From Bacteroidaceae bacterium (GTDB lineage Bacteria > Bacteroidota > Bacteroidia > Bacteroidales > Bacteroidaceae), in assembly GCA_017521285.1 (NCBI GenBank), contig JAFXDG010000042.1:1-48773 (forward strand): 48,773 bases of DNA, written 5' to 3'. Made by a program: the position numbers and the translations under genes. The notes beneath the pieces are model-generated. The model worked only from the letters and a program-made list of their open reading frames with translations, was not told the origin of the DNA and searched no databases. How positions within the stretch are numbered: the stretch's first letter is position 1; each line of letters starts with the position of its first letter. Shown in pieces: positions 25,968 through 34,806 of the stretch.

Positions 25968-28562
25968 ATGAGAGAGAACCAGAAAATATATATGGCGGGA
26001 AGGTTGCTCCTTTTCGGAGTCTTGTTGATGATGGCTGTGGGCGCAAGGGCACAGGTGCGTGGCACTGTTACCGACTCATTGACCCTGAATCCCATATCTT
26101 TCGTACAGGTCTATTACGAAGGTACTTCCATCGGAACCCAGACGGATGACCGTGGCCGTTATGAATTGCCCTCTCCCTCAGGTGGCAAGCCTGCTGTGCT
26201 TGTCTTTTCTTCTATTGGATATGGCAAGAAGATGGTTGTAGTGAAACCAAGGGAAGTCAAACGTGTCAATATGAAGTTGAGTGAAACTGCCCATGCCTTG
26301 TCTGAAGTGATGGTGAAGCCTCGTCGCGAACGGTATTCCCGCAAGAATAATCCGGCCGTAGAACTTATCCGTAAGGTGATAGCCAACAAGAAAAAGGCTG
26401 ATTTGCGCAACCATGATTGGTACAGTTACTATGGTTATCAGAAGATGACCACATCACTGGACGATGTCACTCCAGCCATGTTGGACGAAGGTGTTTTCCG
26501 GCAGATGCCTTTCTTGAAAGAGCAGGTGGAGATGGATTCTGCCACGAAACGGATGGTTCTGCCTGTAGCCATGGACGAAACGGTTACACGCTATGTCTGG
26601 CGCCGTTCGCCGAAGGCCGAAAAATCCATTGTGTTGGGACAGAAGAGTGTAGGTGTGAACAACCTGTTGAGTGTAGGCGAAGGAATGACTACCATTATGG
26701 AGAGTATCTTCGGACAGATTGACATCTACGACGAGGATATCGACCTGCTGGAAAAGCGTTTCATCAGCCCCATTGCATCCACTGGCGCCATTTCTTTCTA
26801 CAAATACTATATTATGGACACGCTGAAGGTGGAATCCGACAGTTGCATCCATTTGACATTTGTGCCCATGAACAGCCAGGATTTCGGCTTCAGTGGCCAC
26901 CTCTACATCGTAAAGGACTCCTCTTACCAGGTAAAGATGTGTCGCATGACATTACCGCGGAAGACCGGCGTGAATTTTGTCGATGAAATAGACATCCTGC
27001 AGGAGTATCAGCAACTGCCGGATGGTTCGTGGGGAATGAAAACCGATGATTTGCGTGTGAACCTTTCGTTGGTGGATATGTTGCAAGGGGTACAGGTGCA
27101 ACGCACGACACGCTATACGGGCTACTCTTTTGCACCGTTGGAGGCTTCGCTTTTTCAAAGTAAATTGAAGGAGGAGGTACATGCTGATGCACAGATTCAG
27201 GATCAAATCTTTTGGGACAAACATCGTCCGGTTCCTCTGACAGAGAAAGAGAATGGAATGAAACGCTTCGTCGATGACATCAAGCGAATGTCAGGATACA
27301 AATATCTGATATTTGCTGCGCGGGCATTGGTGGAGAACTTCATCGAGACAGGAAGGGGTGACCAACCCAGCAAGTTCGACATCGGCCCTGTGAACACGAT
27401 GGTCTCAAGCAACTATATCGACGGCCTTCGTCTGCGATTGAGCGGAAAGACTACAGCCGCCTTGAATCCACACCTCTTTTTCAATGGTTATGCAGCCTAT
27501 GGCTTCAAGGATGGCAAACCCAAGTACAAGGCTGAAGTGGAATACTCCTTTGCCAAGAAAAAGCGCTTGCCTTTTGAGTTTCCCCGTCGCTCGGTGTCGC
27601 TTTCCCATCAGTACGACGTCATGTCGCCCAGCGACAAATATTTGGTGACAGACAAGGACAATATGTTCCTCTCTTTCAAATCGAACACCGTGGACCAAAT
27701 GTCTTTTATGCGCAAAACCATTCTGACATTCAATTATGAGACTGTCACCAATTTTTCCACCCGTCTTGAGTTGCGCCACGTTAACGACCGTCCTGTTGGA
27801 AAACTGGCCTATATCCGCCACGACGGAACGGGAATGAATGCTGTCCGCGACATTACCACCGCCGAAGCATCTGTCACCTTCCGCTATGCTCCGGGAGAGA
27901 CGTTTGTCAATTCCAAACAAGGACGTATGGCTGTCAATCGCAATGCTTCAGTCCTTTCCCTTACCCACACTGTCGGTCTGAAAGGGCTGTTGGGTAGCGA
28001 TTACAATTACCAGATTACCGAACTGAGTCTTTACAAACGATTCTGGCTCTCCTCGTGGGGACGGATCAATGCCACATTGAAGGGTGGGGTAGTGTGGGAC
28101 AAAGTGCCTTTCCCGCTCCTCTCTTTCCCTGCTACTAACCAGTCTTACATCATCCAGTTGAACCATTTCCACCTGATAAACAACATGGAATTTCTCAACG
28201 ACCGTTATGCCTCTCTCGATTTGACGGCCGATTTGAATGGCGTCCTGCTCAATCGTATCCCCTTGATAAAGCGTTTGAAGTGGCGCGAGGTTTTTGGGGT
28301 GAATATTCTCTATGGTAGTCTTTCAGACAAGAACAATCCCGCTGTCTGTCCGTTTGACGAAGATCTCTTTCTTTTCCCTCAGCGCGATGGCCGTGTCACC
28401 AGTTTTGCCATGGACCCCGATGTCCCCTACATCGAATATCACGTGGGAGTGCACAATGTCTTCAAGATTCTTCGCGTCGAATATTTCCGTCGCCTCACCT
28501 ACTTGAACCTCCCCGATGTCAACAAACACGGTGTCCGCATGTCGCTTCAGTTCAAGTTCTGA
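25968..28562 (+). CDS. DUF5686 family outer-membrane protein with carboxypeptidase-like domain
   Basis: 864 residues from 25968; 25992 (MAGRLLLFGVLLMMAVGARAQ) is an equally good start given the promoter at 25951. Signal peptide ending near ARAQ. Next VRGTVTDSLTLNPISFVQVYYEGT to NMKLSETAHALSEVMVKP, a carboxypeptidase-regulatory/CNA-B-like beta domain, then the DUF5686 body (NPAVELIRKVIANKKKADLRNHDWYSY). The C-terminal half is rich in alternating aromatic strands ending VRMSLQFKF, as expected of an outer-membrane beta-barrel. Function unknown; common in Bacteroidota. Confidence 0.85.
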   Translation: MRENQKIYMAGRLLLFGVLLMMAVGARAQVRGTVTDSLTLNPISFVQVYYEGTSIGTQTDDRGRYELPSPSGGKPAVLVFSSIGYGKKMVVVKPREVKRVNMKLSETAHALSEVMVKPRRERYSRKNNPAVELIRKVIANKKKADLRNHDWYSYYGYQKMTTSLDDVTPAMLDEGVFRQMPFLKEQVEMDSATKRMVLPVAMDETVTRYVWRRSPKAEKSIVLGQKSVGVNNLLSVGEGMTTIMESIFGQIDIYDEDIDLLEKRFISPIASTGAISFYKYYIMDTLKVESDSCIHLTFVPMNSQDFGFSGHLYIVKDSSYQVKMCRMTLPRKTGVNFVDEIDILQEYQQLPDGSWGMKTDDLRVNLSLVDMLQGVQVQRTTRYTGYSFAPLEASLFQSKLKEEVHADAQIQDQIFWDKHRPVPLTEKENGMKRFVDDIKRMSGYKYLIFAARALVENFIETGRGDQPSKFDIGPVNTMVSSNYIDGLRLRLSGKTTAALNPHLFFNGYAAYGFKDGKPKYKAEVEYSFAKKKRLPFEFPRRSVSLSHQYDVMSPSDKYLVTDKDNMFLSFKSNTVDQMSFMRKTILTFNYETVTNFSTRLELRHVNDRPVGKLAYIRHDGTGMNAVRDITTAEASVTFRYAPGETFVNSKQGRMAVNRNASVLSLTHTVGLKGLLGSDYNYQITELSLYKRFWLSSWGRINATLKGGVVWDKVPFPLLSFPATNQSYIIQLNHFHLINNMEFLNDRYASLDLTADLNGVLLNRIPLIKRLKWREVFGVNILYGSLSDKNNPAVCPFDEDLFLFPQRDGRVTSFAMDPDVPYIEYHVGVHNVFKILRVEYFRRLTYLNLPDVNKHGVRMSLQFKF

Positions 28563-28612
28563 TTGTAGTATATTTATTATTTGTATAACTTTGGTGTAAT
28601 AATTAAAAACAA

Positions 28613-28656
28613 ATCTGCGTCATCCGCGTTATCTGCGTCTAAAAAGTTAATTATGA
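28613..28656. repeat. Dispersed 9-bp-periodic repeat, copy 1
   Basis: The units tctgcgtca, tccgcgtta and tctgcgtct run in tandem, followed by aaaaagttaattatga. Related copies lie at 31962-32053 (inverted pair) and 48675-48702. All are intergenic. It looks like a genome-wide dispersed element of this organism. Confidence 0.7.
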
Positions 28657-28720
28657 TATACCTTTATTCTTTTGCTATGCGAAGATAGCCTTCACCTCTG
28701 AAATAAAAATAAATATTTAT

Positions 28721-28751
28721 TTTGTATTTCTCTCGGTTTGCACTATCTTTG
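28721..28751 (+). promoter_or_regulatory. Near-consensus Bacteroidota promoter
   Basis: TTTG at 28721-28724, a 19-base spacer and TATCTTTG at 28744-28751. It now drives only a short remnant ORF starting at 28770 and may also transcribe rarA at 28944. Confidence 0.75.
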
Positions 28752-28769
28752 CCCCAAAGATTAAAAGTT

Positions 28770-28889
28770 ATGATACCTTCACCGTCCAACTATCGGAAGA
28801 GAATCCCATACGGGATGTCCAATTTTGCCAGTGTCCGCAGAGATGATTGTTACTTTGTGGACAAGACTGTTAAAGCACTTGATTCTTGA
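28770..28889 (+). pseudogene. N-terminal remnant of an AAA-ATPase-like/PD-(D/E)XK protein
   Basis: 39 codons reading MIPSPSNYRKRIPYGMSNFASVRRDDCYFVDKT then a stop after a short tail. The segment IPYGMSNFASVRRDDCYFVDKT is typical of the first 35 residues of the large Bacteroidales ATP-binding family (AAA-ATPase_like, PF09820, with a C-terminal nuclease-like domain), normally over 500 residues. The rest is missing, so this is a deletion remnant that retained its promoter. Confidence 0.65.
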
Positions 28890-28943
28890 TATTTTTAAGT
28901 CAAAGGTGTGTGAAGAGGTGTAATAATTGTAGATGTTTAATCA

Positions 28944-30215
28944 ATGGGACAACCGTTAGCTGAGCGTCTGAGACCGAGGACGCTGGATGAATACATAGGT
29001 CAGAAACATTTGGTGGGACAGGGGGCTGTGCTTCGCAAGATGATTGATGCGGGGCGTATCTCTTCGTTTATCTTATGGGGACCGCCGGGAGTGGGAAAAA
29101 CCACATTGGCTCAGATTATCGCAAACAAATTGGAAACTCCGTTCTATACACTGAGTGCTGTCACTTCGGGTGTGAAAGATGTGCGTGAGGTCATAGAGCG
29201 GGCACAGAGCAACCGCTTTTTTTCACAAGCAAGCCCTATTTTGTTCATCGACGAAATTCACCGTTTCAGCAAATCGCAGCAGGATTCATTGTTGGGGGCG
29301 GTGGAGAAGGGAGTGGTGACACTGATTGGTGCTACCACGGAGAATCCGTCGTTCGAGGTGATACGTCCGTTGCTTTCTCGGTGTCAGCTGTATGTGTTGA
29401 AGTCGTTGGAGAAGGATGACCTGATGGAACTGCTCCAGCGGGCTATCACGACGGATGAGCAGATGAAAAGCCGCCACATAACGCTTAGCGAAACGGATGC
29501 TTTGCTACGCTATTCGGGAGGTGATGCACGCAAGTTGCTGAACATTCTCGAACTGGTAGTGGAGGCCGATGCGGACAAAGAGGTGGTGATTACTGATGAG
29601 AAAGTGGTGGAGCGGCTGCAACAGAATCCATTGGCATACGACAAGGATGGGGAGATGCACTACGACATCATCTCGGCCTTCATCAAAAGTATCCGGGGCA
29701 GTGACCCTGATGGGGCACTCTATTGGTTGGCCCGTATGATAGAGGGTGGGGAAGACCCTGCCTTCATAGCCCGCCGCCTGCTCATCTCGGCTGCTGAAGA
29801 CATTGGACTGGCCAATCCCAATGCTTTGCTGTTGGCCAATGCAGCTTTTGATGCCGTGATGAAGATCGGATGGCCTGAAGGACGTATTCCGTTGGCTGAG
29901 GTGACGGTCTATCTGGCTACCAGTCCCAAGAGTAATTCGACTTATATGGGTATTGGAGCAGCTTTAGAAACAGTGCGTGCTACCGGTAATTGTCCTGTCC
30001 CCCTGCATCTGCGCAATGCACCGACCAAACTGATGAAACAGTTGGGATATGGAAAAGACTATAAGTATGCCCATAATTACGAAAATCACTTTGTCGAACA
30101 GCAATTCTTACCCGACGAAGTTAATAACGCACGCTTCTGGCAACCACAGGAGAATGCAGCCGAATCCAAGCTGAAAGAGCGGATGATGATGTTGTGGGGA
30201 GACAGATATAAATAA
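28944..30215 (+). CDS. rarA: Replication-associated recombination protein A (RarA/MgsA ATPase)
   Basis: 423 residues. PLAERLRPRTLDEYIGQKHLVG at the start, Walker A GPPGVGKTT at 46-54, Walker B ILFIDE at 99-104, the clamp-loader sensor GATTENPSFEV near 130, and the C-terminal family features YLATSPKSN and PLHLRNAPTKLMK. It acts at stalled replication forks. Full length. Its stop overlaps the Shine-Dalgarno of the next gene, so the two form an operon. Confidence 0.95.
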   Translation: MGQPLAERLRPRTLDEYIGQKHLVGQGAVLRKMIDAGRISSFILWGPPGVGKTTLAQIIANKLETPFYTLSAVTSGVKDVREVIERAQSNRFFSQASPILFIDEIHRFSKSQQDSLLGAVEKGVVTLIGATTENPSFEVIRPLLSRCQLYVLKSLEKDDLMELLQRAITTDEQMKSRHITLSETDALLRYSGGDARKLLNILELVVEADADKEVVITDEKVVERLQQNPLAYDKDGEMHYDIISAFIKSIRGSDPDGALYWLARMIEGGEDPAFIARRLLISAAEDIGLANPNALLLANAAFDAVMKIGWPEGRIPLAEVTVYLATSPKSNSTYMGIGAALETVRATGNCPVPLHLRNAPTKLMKQLGYGKDYKYAHNYENHFVEQQFLPDEVNNARFWQPQENAAESKLKERMMMLWGDRYK

Positions 30216-30220
30216 GGAGG
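30214..30220 (+). promoter_or_regulatory. Strong Shine-Dalgarno, unusual for Bacteroidota
   Basis: AAGGAGG lies 9 bases before the ATG at 30230 and overlaps the rarA stop codon. Most Bacteroidota genes lack such a site; none of similar strength was noticed elsewhere in the window. It fixes the start of the dehydrogenase gene. Confidence 0.75.
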
Positions 30221-30229
30221 AACAAGAGT

Positions 30230-31201
30230 ATGAACAAAAAGAATATGACCATTTGTGTATTGGATGGCCTGGCTGCCAATCCGGGAGACTTGTCATGGGA
30301 ATCGCTGCAACAGTTAGGAGAGTGTGTCGTGTACGACCGGACCACTCCCGATGAATTGTTACAACGAGTTGCCGGTGCTGAAGTCTTGTTGACCAACAAG
30401 ACGGTGATAACAGCTTCAGATATGGGCAATCTGCCCTCACTGAAGTATATCGGAGTGTTGGCTACGGGTTACAATGTTGTAGATATCGATGCAGCTCGTC
30501 AGCGAGGCATTATTGTAACCAACATACCGGCTTACAGTACAAACTCTGTAGCACAGATGGTCTTTGCCCATTTGCTACACATCACACAACGTGTTGGGCA
30601 CTATGCAGAAGAGAATACACGAGGCCGATGGTCTTCCTGCTCCGATTTCTGTTATTGGGACACTCCCCTCATGGAATTGGCAGGTAAGCGTATGGGAATC
30701 GTAGGTTTAGGGAATACGGGTATGGCTACTGCACGTATCGCATTAGCTTTTGGCATGGAAGTTGCAGCATATACGTCCAAACAGGCAGAGGAACTTCCTC
30801 AAGGATTTACTCCATGCTCTATGGATGAACTGTTTGCCACTGCTGATGTCGTGAGTTTGCATTGTCCGCTCACTGCGGATACTCATCATTTGGTAAATGC
30901 TGCCCGTCTGCGGACAATGAAGCCCACGGCAATACTAATCAATACGGGACGAGGACCATTGGTGAACGAACAGGATTTGGCGGATGCTCTGAATCAAGGG
31001 CGTCTCATGGCTGCCGGGCTTGATGTCTTGTCACAAGAACCACCGCAAGCAGACAATCCTTTGCTGACTGCACGAAATTGCTTTATCACTCCGCATATTG
31101 CATGGGCTACTGTAGAAGCGCGTACCCGTCTGATGGAAGTGGCGGTGGAGAACTTGCGCCAATACATTGCCGGTACACCGGTGAATAATGTGGCACAGTG
31201 A
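30230..31201 (+). CDS. D-2-hydroxyacid dehydrogenase (glycerate dehydrogenase-like)
   Basis: 323 residues. NAD-binding loop GIVGLGNTG near 156-164, TGYNVVDIDAARQRGIIVTN near 80, LHCPLTADTHHLVN and INTGRGPLVNEQDL, GLDVLSQEPP with the catalytic Glu, and ITPHIAWAT with the catalytic His. It probably reduces hydroxypyruvate or a related 2-keto acid with NADH. Coupled to rarA with a 14-base gap and a strong ribosome site. Confidence 0.9.
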   Translation: MNKKNMTICVLDGLAANPGDLSWESLQQLGECVVYDRTTPDELLQRVAGAEVLLTNKTVITASDMGNLPSLKYIGVLATGYNVVDIDAARQRGIIVTNIPAYSTNSVAQMVFAHLLHITQRVGHYAEENTRGRWSSCSDFCYWDTPLMELAGKRMGIVGLGNTGMATARIALAFGMEVAAYTSKQAEELPQGFTPCSMDELFATADVVSLHCPLTADTHHLVNAARLRTMKPTAILINTGRGPLVNEQDLADALNQGRLMAAGLDVLSQEPPQADNPLLTARNCFITPHIAWATVEARTRLMEVAVENLRQYIAGTPVNNVAQ

Positions 31202-31271
31202 GAATGCTCCAATAAGAGAGACTGCATATCTTTCTTTTCAAAAAGGAATATAATACTATGTATCTATAACT

Positions 31272-31901
31272 ATGGAATTCCCCAGTTTTATGGAGGTACT
31301 TGATTTTATTGGTACCTTCGCTTTCGCAATTAGTGGCATACGGTTGGCTTCTGCCAAGCAATTTGATTTATTCGGGGCCTACGTCGTGGGTGTAGTAACA
31401 GCTATCGGAGGTGGTACTTTGCGTGACCTCATGTTAGGTGTCACCCCCATTTGGATGATTAATCCTATGTACCTCATCTGTTCCGGTATAGCCTTGTTAT
31501 GGGTGATCTTGTTCGAAAAGAAACTTGTCCGTCAAGAAGTCACATTTTTTATATTCGATACTATCGGATTGGCCTTGTTTACGGTCGTTGGTGTTGAGAA
31601 GGCTCTCGGTTTGGGCTTTCCTCTGTGGGTGGCTGTCATCATGGGTACCATTACAGGAGCGGCAGGTGGAGTGTTTCGCGATGTGTTTATCAATGAAATT
31701 CCCCTCATTTTTCGCAAAGAGATTTATGCTTTGGCCTGTATCATCGGTGGCCTTTTCTATGGCCTGTTCAATTGGTTGAATGTCGATTTGGTACTGACCC
31801 AATGTCTCAGTGGTTTCAGCGTTTTCCTTGTGCGGATTTTAGCTGTTAAATACCACTTGGGCTTGCCCCGATTAAAAGGAGAAGATTGCGAAAATTCATG
31901 A
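31272..31901 (+). CDS. Trimeric intracellular cation channel family protein (UPF0126)
   Basis: 209 residues with about seven hydrophobic helices in two internal repeats. The duplicated signature appears as GTFAFAISGIRLASAK plus GVVTAIGGGTLRDLMLG and again as GLALFTVVGVEKALG plus GTITGAAGGVFRDVF. This is the bacterial TRIC-like family (YadS/UPF0126), proposed to pass monovalent cations. It follows the dehydrogenase by 70 bases and ends before a large inverted repeat. Confidence 0.9.
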   Translation: MEFPSFMEVLDFIGTFAFAISGIRLASAKQFDLFGAYVVGVVTAIGGGTLRDLMLGVTPIWMINPMYLICSGIALLWVILFEKKLVRQEVTFFIFDTIGLALFTVVGVEKALGLGFPLWVAVIMGTITGAAGGVFRDVFINEIPLIFRKEIYALACIIGGLFYGLFNWLNVDLVLTQCLSGFSVFLVRILAVKYHLGLPRLKGEDCENS

Positions 31902-31961
31902 TAATCCCCCCACAATGGGAATCCCGATACTTATGGGGGAATGTTTAATAAGTAACTTTTC

Positions 31962-32053
31962 AGACGCAGATGACGCGGATGACGCGGATTTATCTTAATT
32001 ATTATACCTGATTAGGTTATAATTTATCTGCGTTATCCGCGTCATCTGCGTCT
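31962..32053. repeat. Large inverted repeat of the 9-bp-periodic element between convergent genes
   Basis: Left arm 31962-31994 (begins agacgcagatgacgcggat) and right arm 32024-32053 (ends ccgcgtcatctgcgtct) pair over about 30 bases with a few mismatches around an AT-rich loop. It lies between the convergent TRIC-like and MG2 genes and may act as a bidirectional transcription barrier. A TTTTGACACACCCCC segment follows at 32074-32088. Confidence 0.75.
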
Positions 32054-32112
32054 AAAGAATGAAATGAGGGCATTTTGACACACCCCCGATTCTTTTTTGT
32101 TCTATAGGAGTA

Positions 32113-34695
32113 TCAATACTCAAAACTGCCCATCAAACCACCAAAGGTGATGGTCTCTGCGCTGACTTTGAGCCGTTTGCTATACGGACTGTTGTAGAAA
32201 GTGACGCTGGCTTCGCCCTGCTTGTTTGTGGTCACATAGGGTGCCCAATAGAGGGTACGGCGGAAGTCCTTTTCGTCAGGCAGGTCGGCATAGCTGTAGT
32301 CGGGCTGGTAGAAGTATAATGCCGGGGTGTATCCCTGAATCTTGGTACGGCGCACACCCTTGTATTCCTTGTGACGGAAGTAGTCGTTGCGCACGAAGAT
32401 AGAGATAACCACCGTATGGCCTTGAGTGTTGACCGAATCCAGTCCGTAGCGTGCCAAAGCCATCTCTACGTTGGGTTTGTCGCTAATGGCAATGGCCTCC
32501 ACATCGTGAATAGTCAAATCCTCTATGTTGATACTGACATTCTGTTCCACCAACCAACTTCCAGTACCGACGCGACTGATGAGGAAGCGAACGGGACGTC
32601 CTTTGTAACGAGCAGAAAGACCGCTTGAGTCCATGTCGAGGTCGAATGTAAAGTAAGGATTGGTCTTTTCCAACCATCGGTAAAACTCTACCAGATACTC
32701 TTCGCCTGTCTCGTCAATGCGCATACGCTCATCCTCCATTTCGTATATCATGTTGTGCCACTTGCGCACCAGATCTGAGTGCCACTCCCGATCTTCCTCA
32801 ACCTCTACGGTAGGAAGCAGGTTTTCCCAACGTGTTCTTCCTTTTTCGTCGTACAATTTCGTGGAGTCTTCTACTTGTACGAACTCCTTTTGGGTATCTT
32901 CCGTATTCTTGAAGAGAGTCATTTCTTCAGCATTGAACAAGCGTCCCTGTGGTGAGGGAGTCTTATGCAGGTTGACGTTCATCTCTTTCAACTTGTCATT
33001 CTCATACGTCTGTATGTTCATTTGCCAACGTCCGTTGAAGTCTTCGGACAGGAAAGCAAACTCTCCCAATGAGTCGGTCAGGCAAGAACCTTTCAATGAG
33101 CGGCCTGAACCGTTGTAGAGGAATATCCTGATGTCTGTCTCGTCTTTCTTCTTATTGCGGAAGATGGAGGTGAGATTGCCTCGGATGAGTATTCCCTCTT
33201 CTACCGGATGGGTCACAGTGAAATCTTCGGGACGGGTCATTTGTTTCCAATCATACCGACGCCATCCTTGCGTACACAGTAACAGGTCAAGGGCCTGACG
33301 GTGGGTGGCATCGTCGGCTTCGAAGTAGTAACCAATGTCGTGGATATATCCCTTCACTTCCGAACCGAGCAACAGGTTGGCTGTGATGTTACCTCCGTTG
33401 GCTTGGTTGGTTGGTGTTTCGGTATCAGCATCGCGTACAGCGAGTGAGAACATGGTGTGTAGGGGATTCCCTTCGTTGTCGGTCAGTTTGAAATTCATCT
33501 CCACCTTTTCACGCGGTTGATATATGTTCTTCTTGTTTTCAAGAGCGAACTGTACTTGCTTTGTGGGTTTGATGAAGAAGAGGCGGTCGGCATAGATGCG
33601 TCCTTCAGTATCGAACAGGGTGAGTTGGTTCACACCCTCGGGCAGAGTATTCTTGGGTATTTCCAAAGTGGTACTGGTTTGGCCATTCCATTTGATTTGG
33701 TCAAAGCGGACTACGACTCCTCTACACATGACTGTCAATCCCAAGGCGCGTGTTGTGTCGATGCGTCCGTTGTGCTCCAGTTTTATGGTGAGGTTCTCTG
33801 TCTTCATGTTGTCAGCCTTCATGGCTATACCCTGTGTCATGGGGACTGGCAGATTGAATGGTTGGGATTTTTTCCCCTCTGTCTGTACCTCCATATAGTA
33901 GGTTTCGCCTTCTGTGGGTGTCAGGTTGAAACTGCCCATGCCCTGATGGACGACTTGGGCTGTGGCCACAGATTCCTGCTTGCTGTTGTAGATGATGGCA
34001 TTGGTTGCAAGCGGATTTCCTTGTTTGTCTGTAACCTTGAAGGCAATGCGGTTATCAACTCCCTGCACTAAGTTTCCTCCTTCAGGAAAGAATGCGACGT
34101 TCACTTTTTCTGCTTTGGGCTGTTTGGCACGCATGTCTGGCCGACGTTCACTGAAGGGGGATGGAACCATGAAAGGATCCTTGTACATGCCCATTCCTTC
34201 GGTTTGGGGAGCATTGAAAACTGGGAATACGCGTGAGAAAATGGGAGCGTCAGGCCAGTTGAGCATCGCGGCCGTGTAGGCTCTCACTTCGTAATATCCT
34301 GAATGGAGAATATCTTTCAGCGAGAGTTGTCCGCTGCATTGTCCGTTTTCAATCTTGAATTTATGCGACTGTATAACACGTCCTTCCGGGGTCAGTAACT
34401 CGACATAGAGCACACGACTCAATATGTTGGGGCGGTTGTTCATAGGATTTACTACGTAAGCCTTGAACCAGATGGTTTCGCCCATGAAGTAACCGGTATT
34501 ATCGAAATGCAGATATACTTTCTCCTGGACGAACATATTGTTATACGTCACAATATTCCTCACGAACTGTGCCAGACTGTCCGTTTGGGGCGATAAGGGT
34601 TGTTGTGCATTGATGGTTCCTATACAAGGATTTGTCATCAGTGTGATGCATGCTAATAGCAGGCGGGTCAATTTCCATTTCTTATTCATGGTCAT
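32113..34695 (-). CDS. MG2-domain (alpha-2-macroglobulin-like) envelope protein
   Basis: 860 residues from 34695 (MTMNKKWKLTRLLLACITL); 34689 is an alternative. The ATG at 34743 lies within the promoter and is rejected. Signal peptide to about NAQQ. Near residues 55-90 EKVYLHFDNTGYFMGETIWFKAYV is the MG2 domain start; the middle holds repeated beta domains (VNVAFFPEGGNLVQGVDNRIAFKV). Near the C-terminus a TonB-plug-like domain (IEDLTIHDVEAIAI), then LYWAPYVTTNKQGEASVTFYNS. Probably periplasmic or outer-membrane-attached; function unknown. Confidence 0.85.
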   Translation of the reverse strand: MTMNKKWKLTRLLLACITLMTNPCIGTINAQQPLSPQTDSLAQFVRNIVTYNNMFVQEKVYLHFDNTGYFMGETIWFKAYVVNPMNNRPNILSRVLYVELLTPEGRVIQSHKFKIENGQCSGQLSLKDILHSGYYEVRAYTAAMLNWPDAPIFSRVFPVFNAPQTEGMGMYKDPFMVPSPFSERRPDMRAKQPKAEKVNVAFFPEGGNLVQGVDNRIAFKVTDKQGNPLATNAIIYNSKQESVATAQVVHQGMGSFNLTPTEGETYYMEVQTEGKKSQPFNLPVPMTQGIAMKADNMKTENLTIKLEHNGRIDTTRALGLTVMCRGVVVRFDQIKWNGQTSTTLEIPKNTLPEGVNQLTLFDTEGRIYADRLFFIKPTKQVQFALENKKNIYQPREKVEMNFKLTDNEGNPLHTMFSLAVRDADTETPTNQANGGNITANLLLGSEVKGYIHDIGYYFEADDATHRQALDLLLCTQGWRRYDWKQMTRPEDFTVTHPVEEGILIRGNLTSIFRNKKKDETDIRIFLYNGSGRSLKGSCLTDSLGEFAFLSEDFNGRWQMNIQTYENDKLKEMNVNLHKTPSPQGRLFNAEEMTLFKNTEDTQKEFVQVEDSTKLYDEKGRTRWENLLPTVEVEEDREWHSDLVRKWHNMIYEMEDERMRIDETGEEYLVEFYRWLEKTNPYFTFDLDMDSSGLSARYKGRPVRFLISRVGTGSWLVEQNVSINIEDLTIHDVEAIAISDKPNVEMALARYGLDSVNTQGHTVVISIFVRNDYFRHKEYKGVRRTKIQGYTPALYFYQPDYSYADLPDEKDFRRTLYWAPYVTTNKQGEASVTFYNSPYSKRLKVSAETITFGGLMGSFEY

Positions 34696-34714
34696 AGTTG
34701 TTTTGTACGAGCCG

Positions 34715-34744
34715 CAAATATAGTGAAAAAAATAATCCTCCAAA
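34715..34744 (-). promoter_or_regulatory. Promoter of the MG2-domain gene
   Basis: - strand: TTTG at 34744-34741, an 18-base spacer, and TATATTTG at 34722-34715. The expected start of transcription, about 34711, leaves a leader of about 16 bases before the ATG at 34695. Confidence 0.7.
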
Positions 34745-34806
34745 AGAATGAAGAACTTTTGGAGGATATATTTATAGTGTTTTAACTTTTTACTTACATA
34801 GACTCA

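Larger units (their letters stand above)
28563..28943. other. 381-base gap with a dispersed repeat, promoter and gene remnant
   Basis: From left: an AT-rich end of the DUF5686 transcript; a 9-bp-periodic repeat at 28613-28640 continuing into an AT-rich tail to 28656; a near-consensus promoter at 28721-28751; a 39-residue remnant of an AAA-ATPase-like gene at 28770-28889; then a short leader before rarA. No other gene is seen. Confidence 0.7.

Noticed and set aside
28613-28656. Insertion sequence end or CRISPR-like repeat
   Set aside because: The 9-bp periodicity, lack of an adjacent transposase and recurrence near terminators fit a dispersed non-coding repeat instead.
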